NCBI GenBank assembly: GCA_016700075.1
Contig: CP065000.1
Span: forward strand, 3,224,001 to 3,288,000
Source of the DNA: Acidobacteriota bacterium
GTDB lineage: Bacteria; Acidobacteriota; Blastocatellia; Pyrinomonadales; Pyrinomonadaceae
Length of the DNA stretch: 64,000 nt
Direction: 5' to 3'
Shown in pieces: positions 32,876-42,067 of the stretch. The first letter of the stretch is position 1, and each line of letters starts with the position of its first letter. The notes beneath the pieces are model-generated. The model was not told the origin of the DNA. It searched no databases and worked only from the letters and a program-made list of their open reading frames with translations. The position numbers and the translations under genes are program-made.

Positions 32876-35800
32876 ATGAAATTGAAAAAGAATAGGGTTT
32901 TGGTCGGTATTGTAGCCATCGGCATCGTGATCGCGTCGGTTTGTGTTGAGAGTGGATTGGGCATTTCTCGGCTTATTTCAGCGATTGAGAGCATGGTCAC
33001 ACCCGTTGTAAGCGGTGCCGGCATGAGGGACGACGAGGTCGCTGATGTCGAACCGAAACTGGGGGTTGACCATTTAGCAACGGCCGACTGCGTGGCGGGG
33101 CAAAAAACGTGGGACGGAGAAGGTGCGACGAACAACTGGTCCGAGGCCGCTAACTGGACCTGCGATCAAGTGCCGACGAACACGAACCTTGTAATTTTTG
33201 ACGCGACCAGTACTAAAAATGCGTTCATTGACATGAATATCAATGTGAACCGCTGGCAGATCAATGCCGGGTATACGGGAACGATCACGCAGGGGCCGGC
33301 GTCGAGCGTTTTGGTTCGATTCAATTCAAACGCTCCATTCTTTATTCAGTCTGCGGGTAATTTTGTTTGCAGTTCGGCTCCGGTGACGTTTGAGTACAGC
33401 ATCGTTACGATCAGCGGCGGGACGTTCGATTGTTCGGCCACCACGTCAATGATCGTGCGGGCGACCTCGCAGGCGTTTGATCTGAGCGGAGGCTCTTTCA
33501 CGGCGCCGGCCGGAACACTTTCGTTCAACGGCGGTGTGGTGAATATCGCGAGTGCGAGTTTTATCGATAGTAATGGAACCGTCGCATTTCGCGGGGACGA
33601 TGGCACGGGAGGCTCTGGGAGCAGTGTGGATCTGAATATCGACGGTGCATCGGCGGGCCAACTCGTTCTAAACAATTTGACGATCGACAGTTCGGCGACG
33701 GGGGGCAGACTTTTGCTAACGGATCAGGATAGTTTGGTAGCGAACGGCACTCTATCTTTGCTCGATGGTGATTTTATGATGTCGAATCCGAATTCGACGA
33801 ACGGCAACACCGCGATCCATGCTTTTGGCCCGGTAACCGTCTCGCCGAACTGGGGCAACAATACGGGAACGACGACAGGCAACGCGACGATCAAACTTCT
33901 CGGCAATGCGACGCGAACGGTGGATATTCCGAGCGGCCTTACCGGTACGTTCAATCCTCTTTTGGTTGATGCCCCTAACACTACGGTGAACGTAAACGGA
34001 AGCGGGCTTTTCAGTATTGGCAAGTTGGACCTTCTGCAAGGTGTTCTCAACGCGGGACAAGCAGAATTTCAGTTCGAGAATGCCCTAAATACCGTCTCCG
34101 GCGGCAGCTTTTCCTGCGGGACCGGTCCGATAAAGGGAATACAGACGCGAATTGCCGTCAGCGGCGGTTCGTTTGACTGTTCTTTAGCGGCGAGTATGAC
34201 GCTGCTGGCCTCGGAACTCGCGGTCACGGGCGGAACCTTCACTGCACCGGCTACAACTTTGAGCTTCCTCGGCAGCAGAGATAGCGGGCTAAGTGTGAAT
34301 ACGGGGACGTTTCGTCACAACAACGGAACCGTCAAGTTTGGGCGCGTGTTCAACACCTCCCCCTCTTTCAGCTCTGTTTCAACATTTCTCGACGTTGACG
34401 GAAGTAATGCCGGCACGCTCGACCTATTTAATGTAGTACTCGATGACGACGACCCTAATACGGGCTCGACCGGTTCCTTTTCGATCACGTCATCTGACCG
34501 ATTGCGCGTTTTGAGCAACCTTAGCCTGCTGAAAGGCAGGATCGGCAAAGGCTCTGGTCTCTTCCTGAACACATTTCTCGATGTTTTCGGGAACTTCACC
34601 GTCGGTAGCGGATTTTCGGGCGGATTAGGCAGTAATTTTGTGATCGGTTTCAAAGGTTCGGCGGATCAGACGTTTACGAACAACGGCGGCTGGAATCCCG
34701 TCGTGTCGTCATTCTCGTATGTTATCGACAAGCCTTCGGGGACGGTCACCGCCGCTTCGCCGATGGAACTTATCGCTCTCGACGGTTTCAGCAATCCGTT
34801 CGCGGTTGACCTCACGATACAAAGCGGCAGGCTCTATCTGGCAAACGGAAGTGATCTGAAGGTGCAGAATCTGACGGTCAATTCCGGAGGCAGGCTCGTC
34901 AGCGACTCTGCAGCTACCATCACTCTATTCGGCAATGTCGTGAACAACGGCGTCATCGACCTACAGGGCGGCGGGGCGGCCTGTCCTGAAACTGAAACGA
35001 TCCTAATACGGTCGAATGACACAAACCAGAAGAATTGGTCCGGCAGCGGCATCTATCGACTCGTCGATGTCGATGTCGAACGTATGGGAGGAACGGGCAC
35101 TAAGACAGTTTTCAGCGGCACAAATAGCGGCAACAATAATGGGACGTGGATCTTCAATAACGACTGTCCGCCGCCGTTGACCATCTCGCCGACGTCAACC
35201 AGCGTCACCGCCGGCAACACGCAAACATTTACACGCAGCGGCGGATTCGGAGCAGCGACGTTCAACTTCGTACAAAACAACTCGGGCGGAACCATCAACC
35301 CGACGACCGGACTATATGCAGCAGGGTTTACTGACAGTGTAACCGACACGCTCCAACTTACGGACAGCCTTGGCGAGATCGCAAATGCAACCGTTAATAT
35401 TACCCCTCCACCTCCACTCGTAATAACGCCATCGCAGACGTTTGTACAAAATGGGACGTCATTCGATTTTGATGCAAGCGGAGGCATTGGGCCGTACACT
35501 TTCTCTTTCCAAACTAATGGTTCAGGCGGCACGATCAATGGGTCGACAGGACTTTACACTGCCGGTCCAAATGTTGGAACGTCTGATTCCATCAAAGTAA
35601 GTGATGCCCGAGGTGTGGAGGCATTTGCCGTAGTAAGTACCTATGGCCAGCCGGCATTTCTTCAATTCACCAGTCAGCCGGCAAGCACAACTGCAGGCGC
35701 GATCCTGTCACCGATGCAGGTTGTCGTACGAGACTCCGGCGGCAATCTGGTGAGGAATTCGTCCATTGCTGTGACCATCGAGATACTTGTTAATCCGGGA

Positions 35801-38800
35801 AACGGTGTGCTCTCCGGAGTACTTACTCGCAATGCTGTCGACGGTTTGCTAACGTTCGACGGCTTGAGCATAAACAAGAGTGGGAACAATTACGTTCTAC
35901 GAAGTTCGGCCTCAGGATTAACGCCGGCAAACACAGTGAATTTCAGTATCTCTCCCGGGCCTGCAAACAAACTCGGCTTCTTAAGTCAGCCGAACGACGC
36001 GGAGATCGGCCAACAAGCAATAATCCCGTTTGTCGAGGTACAAGACGCGCTTGGAAACCGTGTTCCGTCAGGCACACGGTCTATAACACTTGCTATCGGC
36101 GCCAATCCCGGCGGCGGAGCATTGAGTGGAACTACAACGAAGAATACTGCGAACGGCGTTGCCTCATTCCCCGATATTTCTATCAACAAGGGTGGAACAG
36201 GATACACCCTGATGGCGAGCACAAATAGTCTAACCGGAACCCAAAGTAATTCATTCAACATTATTGACCAGTTCCAGGTAACAAATACTAACGATTCAGG
36301 TCCGGGTTCACTCCGGCAAGCAATTATCAGAGCGAACCTGCTTACGTTTGATAAGACCATCTCCTTCAATATCCCCGGCAGTGGCCCTCATACAATTCAG
36401 CCTCTGACATTCTTGCCGCCGATCACAAAACGGGTCGTTATAGACGCTACGACGCAGCCCGGATATTCAGGTACGCCGGTAATTGAACTCGACGGAACTT
36501 TTGCCAATAATGCCGGACTTGCGATCCAGGCGGACGATGTAACGGTGAGAGGATTTGCAATTAATCGATTTGCCGGAGCTGCTATCTCAGTCCAAAACCG
36601 AAATGGAGTTACTATAGAATCCAATTACATCGGCACCGATATTACCGGTTCAACCGCTATGCCGAATGGCTTGGAGCAGATAGTGCTCATGCAATCGAGG
36701 AACGTGGTGATCGGCGGAGCCGACGCCTCGCGTCGTAATCTCATTGCAGGGGGATCTACTGGGATCTACGTCGGACGCAATTCAGGACAGAGTTTCAACA
36801 TCGATGCAACGATCCTCGGAAACTATATCGGCACGAATGCTGCCGGAACCGGGCCGATCACAACCTCGATCGGCATCAGCGTCGCTGGGAATTCTGCAGT
36901 TAACATCGGTGATGGCACTCCCGCCGGATCGAATACGATCGCTTTCAATACATCTGCGGGTGTATCGGTGGCGGGGGCATTGACGCGTGTGCGCATTAGG
37001 AGAAACTCGATCTTTGTGAATGCCCTTAAAGGTATTGCCCTTGCTCCTGGTTCGACAGGGCCGATCCCGAACGATCTTCTCGATGAGGATTCAGGACCGA
37101 ATGGATTACAAAACTATCCGGATATTTCCTCGGCAATAGCGGGGAACGGCGAAACAACGATATCCGGTTCATTGTCGAGCAAGCCATCAACGAGCTACAC
37201 GGTGGATCTTTACTCCGTTACTCAGTGCGATTCAAGCGGCCATGGCGAGGGACAGACATATCTGGGTTCGATGCAAGTTGCCACCGATGCGGGTGGATTA
37301 GGTTCCGTGGATCTGGTTTTGCCCGTGACAGTAAGTGCAGGGGACTTTGTGACCGCTACGGCAACGGATCCCTTAGGAAATACAAGCGAATTCAGCCGAT
37401 GTGAGCCTGTCGTTGCAGGCGTACATTCGATCGCGGGTAGAGTTCTTGTCGGTTCTGTTGGTGTGCCGGGAGTTGAATTGGTAGTGTCCGGTGATGCCTC
37501 GTTATCTGTAAGGACTAACCGTCTCGGGAACTATGAGATTCGAAACCTTCCCGCCGGCGGAACGTACACCGTTGTCCCAAGGGAAGGCAACTTTTCCTTT
37601 TTGCCTGCAAGCAGAACTTACGCTGATCTTTCAGCGAACCAAATTGATCAGACGTTTGAGCCAACGCGAGAAAGATACTCCATTCGTGGCCGAGTAACGA
37701 CATTAAATAACGGATCAGAATTTGCACTTTCTGACGTAACTATAGCGACGACCGGTGGTCCGAGCCCAAATACGACGGCAAAAACAAACCTGAACGGTGA
37801 ATTTTCAATTCCAAAGCTGATGCCGGGTACCTACTCGGTCACGCCATCGGCCGAAGGAAGAACGTTTTCGCCCGCATCCGCAAGTGTAACGATCTCAACA
37901 GATGATAGGACCGCCGATTTTTCTGCATTCGGATACCCGTCAATGCCGGGGAAGCTGATCTTTGCGACTAGGAATAGCGTACTTATGTCTAACCCGAGCG
38001 GCAGCGGAATTACTGTTGCCAGGCTGCCGATCTATTACGGCAGCGGGTCTGCATTTATCCCCGATCTCTCCACAGACGGACACACAATAGCGGCAATATA
38101 TGACAATGTTACTGTCCGCGCGGCTCACGTTGACGGCAGTAACCAGCGTAATGTTGTTTACAATAACGGGAATATCAAGACCGGGATGAACATATCGCCG
38201 GACGGAACCAGACTTGCCCTCAACGCAGGCGGACAAACGCAGGTCCGCAACGTCAACTTTTCGTCAGAGTCTACTTTTATTGTAGGAGCATTTCAGGACT
38301 CCGCATGGTCGGCCAATGGATCACAACTTGCATTCAGCAGGATCACCGATTCTGAACTTCAGAGGCACCTGTATTTGGTTCAAGCGAACGGCACAGGTTT
38401 GGATCAATTGACCGGTCCGGGTAACTTCCTCGATGAGTCACCCCAGTGGGCTCCTGATAATTCGAAAATTGCATTTGTTCGATTCGAAAACTCCACTTCG
38501 AGTTCAAAGCTGATGCTTATGAATCCGAACGGGACGGGTCAGCAGGCCATTTATACAGGCCCGACCAAATTGCTAAGCGTTGACTGGTCGCCGGACAGTT
38601 CGCGGCTGGCGATCACGGAAAGATCGGAGAATGGTAAGGTCGCGCTTTCAATTATAAGACGGGACGGGACGGAAAAGCTGATCGTAAACCCAGACTTCCC
38701 AAATTCTCGCATACGTTGGGGAGGCGATAACTCGGTCGCAACGCCCGAAGGCTCAAATGTAAGTGTTTCTACCGGGTCAGTATCGGTCAGTTTCGCTAAT

Positions 38801-41476
38801 ACGTCAGGTACGGGCGCGACAACTACGATCGATCCGATCCTGCCGGGAGCCGCCGGAGCAGTTCCTGGCGGATTTGCCATAAGCCAGAATGGAAGCGTGG
38901 CAGAATACGGATCGTTCGAGATATCAACGACCTCGACAGTGACCGCGCCCATCACTGTTTGCATTGACCTCTCTCCATCTACGACCCAGCAACAGCTTAA
39001 TTCGCTGAGTTTCATGCATAACGAAGGAGGGGTTCTGGTTGATCGGACATCGAGCCGTATCTTTACGAACACCCCATTTGCCGTTCGAAAGATCTGTGCA
39101 ACAACAACCAGCCTCAGCCCCTTCGCTCTTGTCGAAGAGATCGATCCGTCCAAGCCGAGCCTTTCGGGATCGGTGGTCGATAACAACGGTGATCCGCTTG
39201 CAGACGCGCTAATCGTCCTCAGTGGAAGTGAGACCCGCGATACGTTCACCGACAGTGACGGCAGCTTCACGTTCCATAATCTGGAAGAGTTCGGAAACTA
39301 CATTGTTCAGCCGAGTCTTCCCGGATACATATTTCGGGAGCCGGACGCAACATTTCTCAATATGTCCGGGGAAAATACGGTCGTGTTTGTCGGGACCGCG
39401 GCGACCGTCGGAATCAGCGGCAAGGTAACCGACCTGAACGGTGATCCGATGGCTGACCTCTTGGTATCACTGGAGGGCGGCACGTCGAGGGAAGCGACGA
39501 CCGACGCTTCGGGAGATTACAGCTTTACCGATCTTCCCGCCGACAGCAGCTATACAGTATCTCCAAGACCCGGATTCAACACCTTCGCGCCTCAGTACAT
39601 CGATCTGCCGCGTTTGAGAGATGCCGCAACTGATGTTGACTTTACCATCGACGGAGGTTGTCAGTTTAGTATTGATCCGACGCTGCAGAACTACGGTTCG
39701 GCTGGCGGAGATGGGGCGATCTCAGTGACGGCGAGTGATTCTACGTGTGACTGGACGGCGGTGAGCAATGACGCTTGGATCACCGTAACGTCGGGGTCGT
39801 CCGGAACCGGCGACGGCACTGTTGAATACACCGTCGCGGCGAATACGGGCGAGGCGAGAACGGGCACGATCACGGTCGCAGGCGAGACATTCACAGTAAC
39901 GCAGGCGGCGAGTTGTCCGACCGTTTCGATACCGGCGAGCGGTTTGGCCGGCGCACCCGGGACGTCGCTTACCGTGCCTGTCAACGTTACAGACCTGACG
40001 GGTCGCGGTGCGACGGCGTATGATTTTACGCTGACGTATGACCCGGCGGTATTAGAATTCACGGGCGAGAGCATCGCGGGTACTCTGAGCAGCAACTACG
40101 TCGTCCAGGTGAACGAGCCGATCGCGGGAACGCTAGTCGTCTCCGGTTTCGGCGTGGACGATCTTACGGGTGAGGGTGTGCTGCTTAATCTGCAATTCGA
40201 CATCACGGCGACCACATCGTCGTGCAGCACTTTGCATCTGGCGGCGTTCGAGTTTAACGAAGGCACGCCGTGCGTCGTGACCGAGGACGGTGAGGCCTGT
40301 TCCGAAAACCGCCGTGTCACAGGACTCGTCACCTACGGCAATTCACTAACGCCGCCGGCGGTGCCGAATGTCACTATAAGCGGTGTCGGCTCGCCGAACG
40401 TGAACACGGTCACGGACGCAGACGGTTTGTATGAATTGACCGGTTTCGGTACCGGAGCCTATACTCTGACGCCGTCGAAGAGCGGCCACACTGATGCGAT
40501 CACGGCGTTTGACGCGGCGATAACCGCAAGGCACGTCATTGGTACAGTGATTCTCAACGCGACCCAGCAGACGGTCGCCGATGTCAGCAATAACGGCACG
40601 ATCTCGTCGTTCGACGCTTCGCAGATCGCACGTTTCGCCGTCGGAAATCCGAACACGGGCACAACGGGAACGTGGCGGTTTACGCCGCCGAGCCGCAATT
40701 ATGCGACCGTCAACGGCCACATCGCCGCACAGGATCACGTCGCGTTGCTGATGGGCGAGGTGTCGGGCAACTGGGCCGTCGCTCCGCCGCCGGAACCGCT
40801 CACAGAAGGCGTGGTACCGGTCGCGGTGTCATTGGCGAACGTATCGTCGGGCACCTCGACGACCGTTTCGGTGCCGATCACGACAGGCGACGTCACCGCA
40901 CGTGGCGTTATTTCGCATCAGTTCGAGGTGTCGTACGATCCGGCGGTCGCAATGCCGAACGCGGTGCCCGTTGAAAAGACCGGCACACTAAGCAGCGAAC
41001 TGCTCGTGGTCTCGAACACGGACATGCCGGGCATTCTTCGCGTGGCTGTTTACGGCACTCAGGACATCGTCGGCGAGGGAACTCTGCTGAATCTGCGGTT
41101 CGACGTCGTTGGTGCTCCCGGGACATCGACACCGCTGAATTTCGTTGATTTTATGTTCAATGAGAATGATCCGCAGAGTGCGAAGACCAACGGCAGTATC
41201 ACGGTGCTCGTACCGACCGCGGCGGGCGTCGAGGTGTCAGGCCGCGTGATGACGCCGGACGGACGCGGATTGCGCAACGCCACAATGACGATGACCGACA
41301 CGAACGGCGTTGTGCGGTCCGCTGTAACCTCGAGTTTCGGCTACTATCGTTTCGAAGGCGTGCCTGTGGGTGAGTCGTTCGTGATGAGCGTCAACTCACG
41401 CAGCTACCGCTTTGTACCGCGTGTCGTTCAGGTGCTCGACACACTGACGGATGTCGATTTCGTGGGACTGGAGTGA
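32876..41476 (+). CDS. giant secreted protein with beta-helix, Ig-like, beta-propeller, BACON, cohesin and dockerin-like modules
   Basis: 2866 residues. ATG at 32876 follows CAGGGGAGT and starts a signal/anchor (MKLKKNRVLVGIVAIG). Module order by approximate residue: Gly/Ser/Thr-rich beta-helix repeats (50-760, with recurring SGGTFDCS and SGGSFDCS); two Ig-like domains (767, 846); two invasin/filamin-like domains (926, 1028); a second parallel beta-helix (1136-1400, GPGSLRQAIIRANL); two CarboxypepD_reg (1515-1687); a PD40/TolB-like beta-propeller (1691-1950); two CarboxypepD_reg (2095-2260); BACON (2262-2345); cohesin (2347-2467); a dockerin-like duplicated helix pair (2540-2633, DVSNNGTISSFDASQIARF); a second cohesin (2642-2779); terminal CarboxypepD_reg (2782-2866). 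No catalytic domain is recognised. A surface scaffold or adhesin is the best inference. Confidence 0.8.
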   Translation: MKLKKNRVLVGIVAIGIVIASVCVESGLGISRLISAIESMVTPVVSGAGMRDDEVADVEPKLGVDHLATADCVAGQKTWDGEGATNNWSEAANWTCDQVPTNTNLVIFDATSTKNAFIDMNINVNRWQINAGYTGTITQGPASSVLVRFNSNAPFFIQSAGNFVCSSAPVTFEYSIVTISGGTFDCSATTSMIVRATSQAFDLSGGSFTAPAGTLSFNGGVVNIASASFIDSNGTVAFRGDDGTGGSGSSVDLNIDGASAGQLVLNNLTIDSSATGGRLLLTDQDSLVANGTLSLLDGDFMMSNPNSTNGNTAIHAFGPVTVSPNWGNNTGTTTGNATIKLLGNATRTVDIPSGLTGTFNPLLVDAPNTTVNVNGSGLFSIGKLDLLQGVLNAGQAEFQFENALNTVSGGSFSCGTGPIKGIQTRIAVSGGSFDCSLAASMTLLASELAVTGGTFTAPATTLSFLGSRDSGLSVNTGTFRHNNGTVKFGRVFNTSPSFSSVSTFLDVDGSNAGTLDLFNVVLDDDDPNTGSTGSFSITSSDRLRVLSNLSLLKGRIGKGSGLFLNTFLDVFGNFTVGSGFSGGLGSNFVIGFKGSADQTFTNNGGWNPVVSSFSYVIDKPSGTVTAASPMELIALDGFSNPFAVDLTIQSGRLYLANGSDLKVQNLTVNSGGRLVSDSAATITLFGNVVNNGVIDLQGGGAACPETETILIRSNDTNQKNWSGSGIYRLVDVDVERMGGTGTKTVFSGTNSGNNNGTWIFNNDCPPPLTISPTSTSVTAGNTQTFTRSGGFGAATFNFVQNNSGGTINPTTGLYAAGFTDSVTDTLQLTDSLGEIANATVNITPPPPLVITPSQTFVQNGTSFDFDASGGIGPYTFSFQTNGSGGTINGSTGLYTAGPNVGTSDSIKVSDARGVEAFAVVSTYGQPAFLQFTSQPASTTAGAILSPMQVVVRDSGGNLVRNSSIAVTIEILVNPGNGVLSGVLTRNAVDGLLTFDGLSINKSGNNYVLRSSASGLTPANTVNFSISPGPANKLGFLSQPNDAEIGQQAIIPFVEVQDALGNRVPSGTRSITLAIGANPGGGALSGTTTKNTANGVASFPDISINKGGTGYTLMASTNSLTGTQSNSFNIIDQFQVTNTNDSGPGSLRQAIIRANLLTFDKTISFNIPGSGPHTIQPLTFLPPITKRVVIDATTQPGYSGTPVIELDGTFANNAGLAIQADDVTVRGFAINRFAGAAISVQNRNGVTIESNYIGTDITGSTAMPNGLEQIVLMQSRNVVIGGADASRRNLIAGGSTGIYVGRNSGQSFNIDATILGNYIGTNAAGTGPITTSIGISVAGNSAVNIGDGTPAGSNTIAFNTSAGVSVAGALTRVRIRRNSIFVNALKGIALAPGSTGPIPNDLLDEDSGPNGLQNYPDISSAIAGNGETTISGSLSSKPSTSYTVDLYSVTQCDSSGHGEGQTYLGSMQVATDAGGLGSVDLVLPVTVSAGDFVTATATDPLGNTSEFSRCEPVVAGVHSIAGRVLVGSVGVPGVELVVSGDASLSVRTNRLGNYEIRNLPAGGTYTVVPREGNFSFLPASRTYADLSANQIDQTFEPTRERYSIRGRVTTLNNGSEFALSDVTIATTGGPSPNTTAKTNLNGEFSIPKLMPGTYSVTPSAEGRTFSPASASVTISTDDRTADFSAFGYPSMPGKLIFATRNSVLMSNPSGSGITVARLPIYYGSGSAFIPDLSTDGHTIAAIYDNVTVRAAHVDGSNQRNVVYNNGNIKTGMNISPDGTRLALNAGGQTQVRNVNFSSESTFIVGAFQDSAWSANGSQLAFSRITDSELQRHLYLVQANGTGLDQLTGPGNFLDESPQWAPDNSKIAFVRFENSTSSSKLMLMNPNGTGQQAIYTGPTKLLSVDWSPDSSRLAITERSENGKVALSIIRRDGTEKLIVNPDFPNSRIRWGGDNSVATPEGSNVSVSTGSVSVSFANTSGTGATTTIDPILPGAAGAVPGGFAISQNGSVAEYGSFEISTTSTVTAPITVCIDLSPSTTQQQLNSLSFMHNEGGVLVDRTSSRIFTNTPFAVRKICATTTSLSPFALVEEIDPSKPSLSGSVVDNNGDPLADALIVLSGSETRDTFTDSDGSFTFHNLEEFGNYIVQPSLPGYIFREPDATFLNMSGENTVVFVGTAATVGISGKVTDLNGDPMADLLVSLEGGTSREATTDASGDYSFTDLPADSSYTVSPRPGFNTFAPQYIDLPRLRDAATDVDFTIDGGCQFSIDPTLQNYGSAGGDGAISVTASDSTCDWTAVSNDAWITVTSGSSGTGDGTVEYTVAANTGEARTGTITVAGETFTVTQAASCPTVSIPASGLAGAPGTSLTVPVNVTDLTGRGATAYDFTLTYDPAVLEFTGESIAGTLSSNYVVQVNEPIAGTLVVSGFGVDDLTGEGVLLNLQFDITATTSSCSTLHLAAFEFNEGTPCVVTEDGEACSENRRVTGLVTYGNSLTPPAVPNVTISGVGSPNVNTVTDADGLYELTGFGTGAYTLTPSKSGHTDAITAFDAAITARHVIGTVILNATQQTVADVSNNGTISSFDASQIARFAVGNPNTGTTGTWRFTPPSRNYATVNGHIAAQDHVALLMGEVSGNWAVAPPPEPLTEGVVPVAVSLANVSSGTSTTVSVPITTGDVTARGVISHQFEVSYDPAVAMPNAVPVEKTGTLSSELLVVSNTDMPGILRVAVYGTQDIVGEGTLLNLRFDVVGAPGTSTPLNFVDFMFNENDPQSAKTNGSITVLVPTAAGVEVSGRVMTPDGRGLRNATMTMTDTNGVVRSAVTSSFGYYRFEGVPVGESFVMSVNSRSYRFVPRVVQVLDTLTDVDFVGLE

Positions 41477-41525
41477 GCGCCGGGACGCAGGCTGCCGGCC
41501 TGCTGTCCCTAATGTGACGAATCAG

Positions 41526-41544
41526 CGGGGGCATCGCCCCCGCC
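41526..41544. terminator. GC-rich hairpin after the giant surface protein gene
   Basis: Perfect 8-bp stem GCGGGGGC / GCCCCCGC with a 3-base loop, followed only by CTTT. It lies between two convergent genes and could end both transcripts; the weak T-tract lowers confidence. Confidence 0.55.
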
Positions 41545-41572
41545 TTTGGGTCCGAAATATCAATCCGCATGA

Positions 41573-41980
41573 TCATTCTGAAGTTCTTACGTATGCATTG
41601 CGGATGCGGGACGCCAGCAGAGGTGCGACGAGGAGGAATAGCATCCCAAATGCCATCAAACCGCCGCGCGTGACGTCGTAGTCCTCAAGAATTCGCTCGC
41701 TGCTGAGTCCGAGCAACAAACCCAATCCCAATTCGAATAGGAGCGTTAGAATCATCCACATCGCCCCGACGACGAGAAGCTGCCTGACAGTCTGAGCGTT
41801 GATCCATCGAATAAATACCATGGAAACTGCAAATATAAGTCCAAGGCCAATGTAGAATGCGACGCGACGGGCTGTAAAACTGCCTACCATCGGTGCAAGC
41901 AGAGCCTCGCGCAGGATGCCGTGGACGGTCTCCGCTAAGATAATGATAAGCCATGTGGCGAATCCGCGAAGTAAATACAT
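41573..41980 (-). CDS. hypothetical four-helix membrane protein
   Basis: Protein of 135 residues made almost entirely of hydrophobic helices: LRGFATWLIIILAETVHGI, then VAFYIGLGLIFAVSMVFI, LLVVGAMWMILTLLFELGL and LMAFGMLFLLVAPLLAS, with short charged loops. An acidic residue sits inside two of the helices (LAETVHG, LLFELG). I do not recognise the family. It stands alone between the giant secreted protein gene (convergent) and the YyaL-like gene (divergent). GAAGGAG-like sequence (AAGGAG, read on the minus strand) lies upstream of the ATG. Confidence 0.65.
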   Translation of the reverse strand: MYLLRGFATWLIIILAETVHGILREALLAPMVGSFTARRVAFYIGLGLIFAVSMVFIRWINAQTVRQLLVVGAMWMILTLLFELGLGLLLGLSSERILEDYDVTRGGLMAFGMLFLLVAPLLASRIRNAYVRTSE

Positions 41981-42067
41981 GAAATACTCCTTCTCTACAA
42001 TCCTCTCATAGAGGCAGTCTTGGTGAACAGTTTTGCATTGGCAAAATTAGAGTGAAAGAATTGACCT

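Noticed and set aside
33346..35000. Recurring SGGTFDCS-like segments considered as a DNA repeat array
   Set aside because: Similarity is at protein level and irregular in spacing; it reflects beta-helix repeats, not a CRISPR or satellite array.
38551..39270. Minus-strand frame of 239 codons inside the giant surface protein
   Set aside because: The forward frame is continuous with recognisable modules; the reverse product has no recognisable motif or start signal.
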